DNA from: Streptomyces sp. cf386
Lineage (GTDB): Bacteria > Actinomycetota > Actinomycetes > Streptomycetales > Streptomycetaceae
Direction of reading: 5' to 3'
Assembly: GCF_900103585.1 (NCBI RefSeq)
Contig: NZ_FNHV01000008.1
Coordinates: forward strand, 62,001-126,000
Length of the DNA stretch: 64,000 nt
The notes below the pieces were generated by a model that worked only from the letters and a program-made list of their open reading frames with translations, did not search any database and was not told the origin of the DNA. Position numbers and translations under genes: made by a program. Shown in pieces: positions 59,814 through 64,000 of the stretch (its first letter is position 1; each line of letters begins with the position of its first letter).

Positions 59814-60356
59814 TCACGGAACTCGCGTAGGCGTGGCCGCCGTTCCCGCCCGCTCCGTCGGCGGAGGCGTCGTCGGCACAGATGACGCCTCCGATGACGG
59901 CACCGCCGTAGCCGCCGCCGAACTGTCCGGCGTCCGGGTCACGCCCGTCCCGTCGCTCGTGGCGGTCGGAACGCCCGCGGTCTCCGGTGGCACCGTCGGC
60001 GTCGGCGAAGCCGATTCCGCGGACGTGGGTGACGGCGACGGGGTGGAGGGCAACGACGGCTCGGGCGATGTCGTACGGCTCGTCGCCGGCGGGGGTGCCA
60101 GCGGGGGCGTCGGGGTGGTGGGGCCGTCGGGCCTGGCGAAGTGCAGCGGGACCGCGATGAGGGCCGCGACCGCGCACGTCGCGCCGAGACCCGCCGCCGT
60201 ACGCAGGAGGCGGCGGCGTGATGCCCTGCGGCGGACCGCCTCGTAGTGGCCGGGCGGTGGGGCGAGGTGCTCGGAGGGAGGTCGCAGGATCACCGCGAGG
60301 GGGTCGTCGGGGGACAGCTCCGGGACGTCCGGGTCCTCGTCAAAGCGTGTGGTCAA
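59814..60356 (-). CDS. Single-pass Pro/Thr/Ser-rich membrane protein, partner of the adjacent ECF sigma
   Basis: A 180-residue protein whose start overlaps the sigma gene by 17 bases. A cytoplasmic N-terminus (about 45 residues), an Arg cluster (RRRASRRRLLR) and one membrane helix (about 52-72) are followed by a low-complexity Pro/Thr/Ser/Ala tail of about 100 residues outside the membrane. The layout matches the sigma/membrane pair at 39640-40894. No anti-sigma zinc motif is present. A role in regulating the sigma factor is inferred. Confidence 0.65.
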   Translation of the reverse strand: MTTRFDEDPDVPELSPDDPLAVILRPPSEHLAPPPGHYEAVRRRASRRRLLRTAAGLGATCAVAALIAVPLHFARPDGPTTPTPPLAPPPATSRTTSPEPSLPSTPSPSPTSAESASPTPTVPPETAGVPTATSDGTGVTRTPDSSAAATAVPSSEASSVPTTPPPTERAGTAATPTRVP

Positions 60357-60831
60357 GGCTTCTCCTCAGGTGGACGCGGAGCAGTTCGCGGGCCGCGTGG
60401 AGGTCGGCCTTGACGGTTCCTTCCTTACGTCCGGTCAGCACGGACACCTCCCGGATCGGCATGTCAGCGTAGTAGTGGAGGAGGATCGGGGTGCGGAGGC
60501 GTTCGGGGAGGGACTGGACCAGCAGACGTACGGCCGGGTCCGCCTGTTCCGTATGGGAGTTGGCCTCGGCCTCCGCCGTGACCCGGCGCATCGCCTTGCG
60601 CTCGCGCTCCAGTTTGCGCCAGTGGTCCCGGACCAGGTTGGCCGCCGTGACATAGAGGAAGCCGCGCGGCTCCTCCACCCGGCTCCAGCGGGCCCAGAGC
60701 CGGGTGAAGGCCTCGGAGGCGATCTCGTGGGCCGTCTCGTCGTCGTCGACGAGACGGCGGCACCAGCCGGCCAGGCGCGGATACAGGGCGGCGAACAGCT
60801 CGGACGCTGCCTTGTCTCGGGACCGTTTCAA
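60340..60831 (-). CDS. ECF RNA polymerase sigma factor
   Basis: A 163-residue protein starting at TTG 60831, with GGAGAG about 4 bases upstream. Region 2 (about 8-75, DETAHEIASEAFTRLWARW) and region 4 (about 100-155, MPIREVSVLTGRKEGTVKAD) are present, and no extra domain. It is coupled to the Pro/Thr-rich membrane protein gene that follows. The TTG start would lower its expression. Confidence 0.88.
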   Translation of the reverse strand: MKRSRDKAASELFAALYPRLAGWCRRLVDDDETAHEIASEAFTRLWARWSRVEEPRGFLYVTAANLVRDHWRKLERERKAMRRVTAEAEANSHTEQADPAVRLLVQSLPERLRTPILLHYYADMPIREVSVLTGRKEGTVKADLHAARELLRVHLRRSLDHTL

Positions 60832-60967
60832 CGCTCTCCAGGGTGGTGATGAACACGCGCCGCACTCGTGGAGGAAGATGCCGGGCCGTCGGCGGCCGTT
60901 CCGAAAGCCCGGGATCCGTCCTGAAGCCCGGTATCCGGGCGTGCGGTGACTGCGGCGGGGCGGGCGG

Positions 60968-61669
60968 TCAGGGTGTTGTGGAGGTCAGCCTGGCGAACAC
61001 GATCACGTTGTCCCGGTACTCCTCCCCGTCCCGCGGCCCCCCGCATGTGATCAGCCGCAGTTCAGGACGGTCTACGTTCCCGTAGACGTCGTCCGTCGGA
61101 AAGTCCGCCTTGGCGACCGTCCGTACGGCGCTGACCGTGAACTCCGCCGAGCTGCCGTCCTCCCTGCGCGCCACGATCCGGTCGCCCCGCCGCAGCCGGG
61201 CGAGGTGCCGGAACACCCCGTCCCCGTGGGCGCCCACCGTGACATGGCCGAGGAGGACCGACGGGCCGACCTGCCCCGGCGTCGGCGAGTGCCGGTACCA
61301 GCCCGCGCGGTCGTCGGCCGTGATCGGCGGCACCTGCACCGTGCCGTCCGACGCCAGGCCGAGCCGTATGACGGGGGTGTCGACGTCGATCGCCGGGATC
61401 TGGAGACGGACCGGGGACGAACGGCCCAGCGCCCGCGCCGAGTTCGCGGACGGCGAGGAAGAGGAGGAGGAAGAGGAAGACGAACCGTCGCTCTCGCCGC
61501 CCGCCTCCTTCCTGCCTCGCGTTCTCCGGGACTGCCCGCTCGCGGCCTCCGCTTCCTGTCCCTGGCCGCCGCATCCCACCAGCAGCGAGGCCATGGCCGC
61601 CGTGGCCGCCGCGCCGAACGCACGCCTGGAGAGCGGCGTGGGCGACGCCGGCCCGGACAGCGGCGTCAT
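60968..61669 (-). CDS. Class F sortase with Tat-like lipoprotein signal
   Basis: A 233-residue protein; ATG 61669 overlaps the preceding stop. An SRRAF twin-Arg motif and lipobox LLVGC (about 30-34) suggest export and lipid anchoring, followed by a linker with a run of ten serines. The sortase domain (about 85-233) has the catalytic His in LLGHVTVG, Cys in LRLITCGGP and Arg in YRDNVIVFA. Class F sortases are typical of actinobacteria. The coupled upstream gene encodes a likely substrate. Confidence 0.87.
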   Translation of the reverse strand: MTPLSGPASPTPLSRRAFGAAATAAMASLLVGCGGQGQEAEAASGQSRRTRGRKEAGGESDGSSSSSSSSSSPSANSARALGRSSPVRLQIPAIDVDTPVIRLGLASDGTVQVPPITADDRAGWYRHSPTPGQVGPSVLLGHVTVGAHGDGVFRHLARLRRGDRIVARREDGSSAEFTVSAVRTVAKADFPTDDVYGNVDRPELRLITCGGPRDGEEYRDNVIVFARLTSTTP

Positions 61670-62073
61670 ACGCCGTTCGCCCGCCGACGCCGTACGACGA
61701 AGACCGCGCCACCGACGAGGACCGCCGCCGCCGCACCGCCTCCGATCAGTCCGCCCGTGTTGCCGGACGACGAGGACGCCGCCGTGACTCCGGTGTCGGG
61801 CGCCCCGGACGGCACGGCGGAGACCTGGCCGCCCTCCGACGGCCGCGTCGGCTCGGCCTCCGACGGTGCCGAGGGGACCGGCGAGGCGGGGCGGGTCGGC
61901 TGCGCGCTGGCGTCGGTGGTCGGCTCGGGGCTCGGCTCGGCGGAGGCCGGCGGCTGTGTGGCCGTCCGGCTGGGGGCCGGGGTCGGGGAGGTCCCGTCGG
62001 CGAAGGCGGGGGCGGTGCTCGCCAGCAGGGCGGTGGCCGTAAGTGCCAGGGCGCTCAGGACGGTTCGGCGCAT
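61666..62073 (-). CDS. Small surface protein with APDTG sorting signal, probable sortase substrate
   Basis: A 135-residue protein starting at ATG 62073. A signal peptide (RRTVLSALALTATALLAS, cleavage after AFA) is followed by a Pro/Ser/Thr/Ala-rich central region. The C-terminal sorting signal comprises GAPDTG, a short Ser/Gly spacer, a hydrophobic helix and a positive tail (VVRRRRANGV). APDTG is a variant of the LPxTG motif. The ATGA overlap with the class F sortase gene strongly suggests an enzyme-substrate pair. Confidence 0.78.
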   Translation of the reverse strand: MRRTVLSALALTATALLASTAPAFADGTSPTPAPSRTATQPPASAEPSPEPTTDASAQPTRPASPVPSAPSEAEPTRPSEGGQVSAVPSGAPDTGVTAASSSSGNTGGLIGGGAAAAVLVGGAVFVVRRRRANGV

Positions 62074-62258
62074 GGAGTCGCTCGCTCTCTTTCGTCGGCC
62101 CGCCCGGTACTGCCGTACGCGGTGGGCTGGATGACGGTCGAGCGGAGAGACGACCCGGCGGCGGGGCAGGTTGTAAAGAGATGGCAAAGTCGTCGAGCCT
62201 GCCGATCGGTTCCGGACTCTTCGGCTCCCTTTCAAGACAGACACCCACCCCCGCTTGA

Positions 62259-62276
62259 TTAAGTCATGTGATTTAA
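62259..62276. promoter_or_regulatory. Candidate TetR operator before the TetR gene
   Basis: TTAAGTCATGTGATTTAA is an 18-bp imperfect palindrome (7 of 9 positions match between arms), 14 bases before the ATG. It is very AT-rich for this DNA. Autoregulation by the TetR protein is likely. Confidence 0.55.
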
Positions 62277-62290
62277 CTTGGCTGGGCGGC

Positions 62291-63025
62291 ATGACGGACA
62301 CCGCCCCGCCCACCGACCGCTCCGCCGAGACCCGCGACGTCATCATGACCGCCGCCGAGCGGCTCTACGCCCAGCACGGACTGGCAGCGGTGTCGAACCG
62401 GCAGATCTGCGAGGCGTCGGGGCAGGGCAACGTCGCCGCCGTGGGCTACCACTTCGGCAGCAAGTCGGGGCTGGTGCGCGCGATCATGCGCCGCAACGCC
62501 GAGGCGATCGAGGACGCTCGGGAGCGGATGCTCGACGAGATGGGCACGGGGGATGCCGTGCCGGAGGTCCGGGACTGGGTGGCCTGTCTCGTACGGCCCG
62601 TCACCGCGTATCTCGACTCGCTCGGCGTCCCCTCCTGGCACGCCCGCTTCTCCGCGCTCGTGATGACCGACCCCGTGCTGAGGGCGCTCGTCACCGACGA
62701 GGCGCTCGTACGGGAACCCCTCCAGCGCACCCTGCGCGGCCTCGGCCGCCGCCTCGACTTCCTGCCCGCCGAGGTACGCGCCGAACGCGGGCGCATGGCC
62801 CGCCTGTTGATCACCCACACCTGCGCCGAGCAGGAGCGCGCGCTCGCCGAGGGGACAGGTGAACTCCCCCCGTCCTGGGACGCCACGGCCACCGCCCTGA
62901 CCGACGCCCTCACCGGGCTACTCCTGGCTCCCCCGACGCCGACAACGACGCCGTCACCGTCACTGTCACCGTCGATGACGCCATCGCCGGTCGCCTCCGA
63001 CGTACGCCACTCCGCCAACCCTTGA
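62291..63025 (+). CDS. TetR-family transcriptional regulator
   Basis: A 244-residue protein; ATG 62291 is preferred over 62255, which lies inside the palindrome. The N-terminal HTH (about 12-60, RLYAQHGLAAVSNRQIC and AVGYHFGSKSGLVRAI) is typical, and a helical ligand domain follows. A Thr/Ser/Pro tail of about 30 residues ends the protein. The P450 gene follows 88 bases downstream on the same strand, a common TetR-CYP pairing in Streptomyces. Confidence 0.9.
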   Translation: MTDTAPPTDRSAETRDVIMTAAERLYAQHGLAAVSNRQICEASGQGNVAAVGYHFGSKSGLVRAIMRRNAEAIEDARERMLDEMGTGDAVPEVRDWVACLVRPVTAYLDSLGVPSWHARFSALVMTDPVLRALVTDEALVREPLQRTLRGLGRRLDFLPAEVRAERGRMARLLITHTCAEQERALAEGTGELPPSWDATATALTDALTGLLLAPPTPTTTPSPSLSPSMTPSPVASDVRHSANP

Positions 63026-63113
63026 CCGAGCCCCGCCCAAACTGGCCCCCGCCCCCACCCCCACCCACGTACGTACGCCACTCCCGCCCCCACCCCAGAC
63101 CGAGGGAGACCCC

Positions 63114-64000
63114 ATGGCCCCCACCACCCCCACCACCGCCCCCAACACTCCCGACACCCCCGACTTCCCCCACCCCCGCGCCTCCTCCTGCCCCTTCGGC
63201 CTCTCCCCCGAGATGCGGGCCCTCGCCGACCACGGGCCCCTCACCCGGGTGCGGTCCTGGGACGGTCGCGAGCCCTGGGCCGTGATCGGGCACGCCGAGC
63301 AGAAGCAGTTGCTGGGGGACGCCCGGCTCAGCGCGGACTTCTCGAACCCCGGCTTCCCCAGCCCCGTGCCGCACACCGGCGGCAAGCAGGAGGCCACCGA
63401 CCTGAGTTTCGTCGGCATGGACGACCCGGAGCACGCCCGGCTGCGCCGCATGGTGAGCGGGGCCTTCGCGATCCGGCGGATCGAGGCGATGCGGCCGTCG
63501 GTGCAGCGGATGGTGGACGACTTCATCGACCGCATGCTGGACGGGCCCAAACCGGCCGACCTGGTGCAGGCGCTCGCGCTGCCGGTGCCGTCGCTGGTGA
63601 TCTCGGAGCTGCTCGGGGTGCCGTACGAGGACCACGAGTTCTTCCAGACCAACAGCAAGGCCATCGTCTCCGCCACCGCCACCCCCGAGGAGCGGCGGGC
63701 GGCGCACGCCAACCTGCACGGGTATCTCGACGACCTGGTCGGCGAGAAGCTCGCGCACCCCGGCGACGACCTGCTCTCCGCGCTGGGCGAGCGGATCCGC
63801 AAGGGCGAGTTGACGCGTCATCAGGCGGCCACGATGGGCGTGCTGCTGCTGCTCGGCGGGCACGAGACCACCGCCAACATGATCAGCCTGGGCACCCTGC
63901 TGCTGCTCCAGCACCCCGACCAGCTCGCCCTCGTGCACGACGCCGAGGACCCGAAGGCGATCGTCTCGGCGGTGGAGGAGATGCTGCGCTATCTCAGCAT
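63114..64000 (+). CDS. Cytochrome P450 (CYP105-like), 3' end outside window
   Basis: The first 295 codons are present. ATG 63114 has GAGGGAG about 7 bases upstream. A Pro/Thr-rich N-terminus precedes the P450 fold. The I-helix oxygen-activation motif reads LLLGGHETTANM, the C-helix reads DDPEHARLRRMVSGAFAIRR, and the beginning of the E-x-x-R K-helix (EEMLRYLS) is reached at the edge. The haem-binding Cys lies beyond 64000. The pattern is that of soluble CYP105-type monooxygenases, which need a ferredoxin, often encoded next. Confidence 0.92.
   Translation, partial: MAPTTPTTAPNTPDTPDFPHPRASSCPFGLSPEMRALADHGPLTRVRSWDGREPWAVIGHAEQKQLLGDARLSADFSNPGFPSPVPHTGGKQEATDLSFVGMDDPEHARLRRMVSGAFAIRRIEAMRPSVQRMVDDFIDRMLDGPKPADLVQALALPVPSLVISELLGVPYEDHEFFQTNSKAIVSATATPEERRAAHANLHGYLDDLVGEKLAHPGDDLLSALGERIRKGELTRHQAATMGVLLLLGGHETTANMISLGTLLLLQHPDQLALVHDAEDPKAIVSAVEEMLRYLS

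Noticed and set aside
1..64000. Secondary-metabolite cluster, prophage, integrative element, CRISPR or insertion sequence
   Set aside because: Despite the AfsR/SARP regulator and P450 there are no PKS/NRPS/terpene genes, integrase, transposase, att-flanked tRNA or spaced repeats in the window.

Overview
The window is very GC-rich, has strong third-position GC bias, uses many GTG and TTG starts, and is full of ATGA/GTGA stop-start overlaps. Its families (AfsR/SARP regulator, many ECF sigma factors, MMPL exporter, class F sortase, DmdR-type iron box, CYP105-like P450) point to a chromosomal region of a Streptomyces or close relative. I see no rRNA, tRNA, CRISPR, prophage or insertion sequence. 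Function assignments rest on motifs read by eye; no database search was run.

Left part (1-12 kb): a membrane-spanning HTH protein with a lysozyme-like ectodomain runs off the left edge. It is followed by a small secreted crystallin-like protein and a tightly coupled four-gene membrane operon (beta-propeller/FN3 protein, MoxR ATPase, DUF58, TgpA-like transglutaminase), in which the transglutaminase lacks its whole catalytic triad. Next come the decayed remains of a two-component system and an ABC permease, a DUF4232 lipoprotein, and a second HTH-membrane protein that is a paralogue of the first.

12-26 kb: a LysR regulator faces a three-gene operon that fits the L-pipecolate/2-aminoadipate branch of lysine breakdown (FAD oxidase, HglS-type 2-oxoadipate dioxygenase/decarboxylase, AmaB-type semialdehyde dehydrogenase). 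After a RibD/DHFR-like gene comes the most unusual block. Behind a probable iron box lies an operon of an oversized glutamate-synthase-like protein, a CysJ-type diflavin reductase in place of GltD, and a protein that may belong to the HemS/ChuX family.

26-46 kb: a GntR regulator and an aspartate/glutamate racemase-family gene share an operator-like motif. Then follow a cold-shock protein plus DEAD-box helicase pair, a DSD1-type PLP enzyme divergent from a SARP-NB-ARC-TPR regulator, a cutinase-like secreted protein, a saccharopine-dehydrogenase-like protein, a GlxA-type AraC regulator, and an NDH-2-like flavoprotein next to an ECF41 sigma factor with a consensus Crp site. A divergent envelope-type module comes next: an ECF sigma with a membrane partner faces a membrane-tethered sigma-like protein and a class A PBP whose transpeptidase site is destroyed. 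A Ppx/GppA phosphatase, a DinB-like protein and a GYD protein close this part.

46-64 kb: a cysteine-desulfurase-like enzyme, a secreted protein, photolyase, a split MASE1/PP2C signalling pair, a TerB-like protein, an orphan histidine kinase, an MMPL exporter behind a strong palindrome, an expansin-like protein, an HSL-type esterase, a decayed stretch with the tail of a lytic polysaccharide monooxygenase, a second ECF sigma/membrane pair, a class F sortase with its probable substrate, and a TetR regulator before a P450 cut by the right edge.
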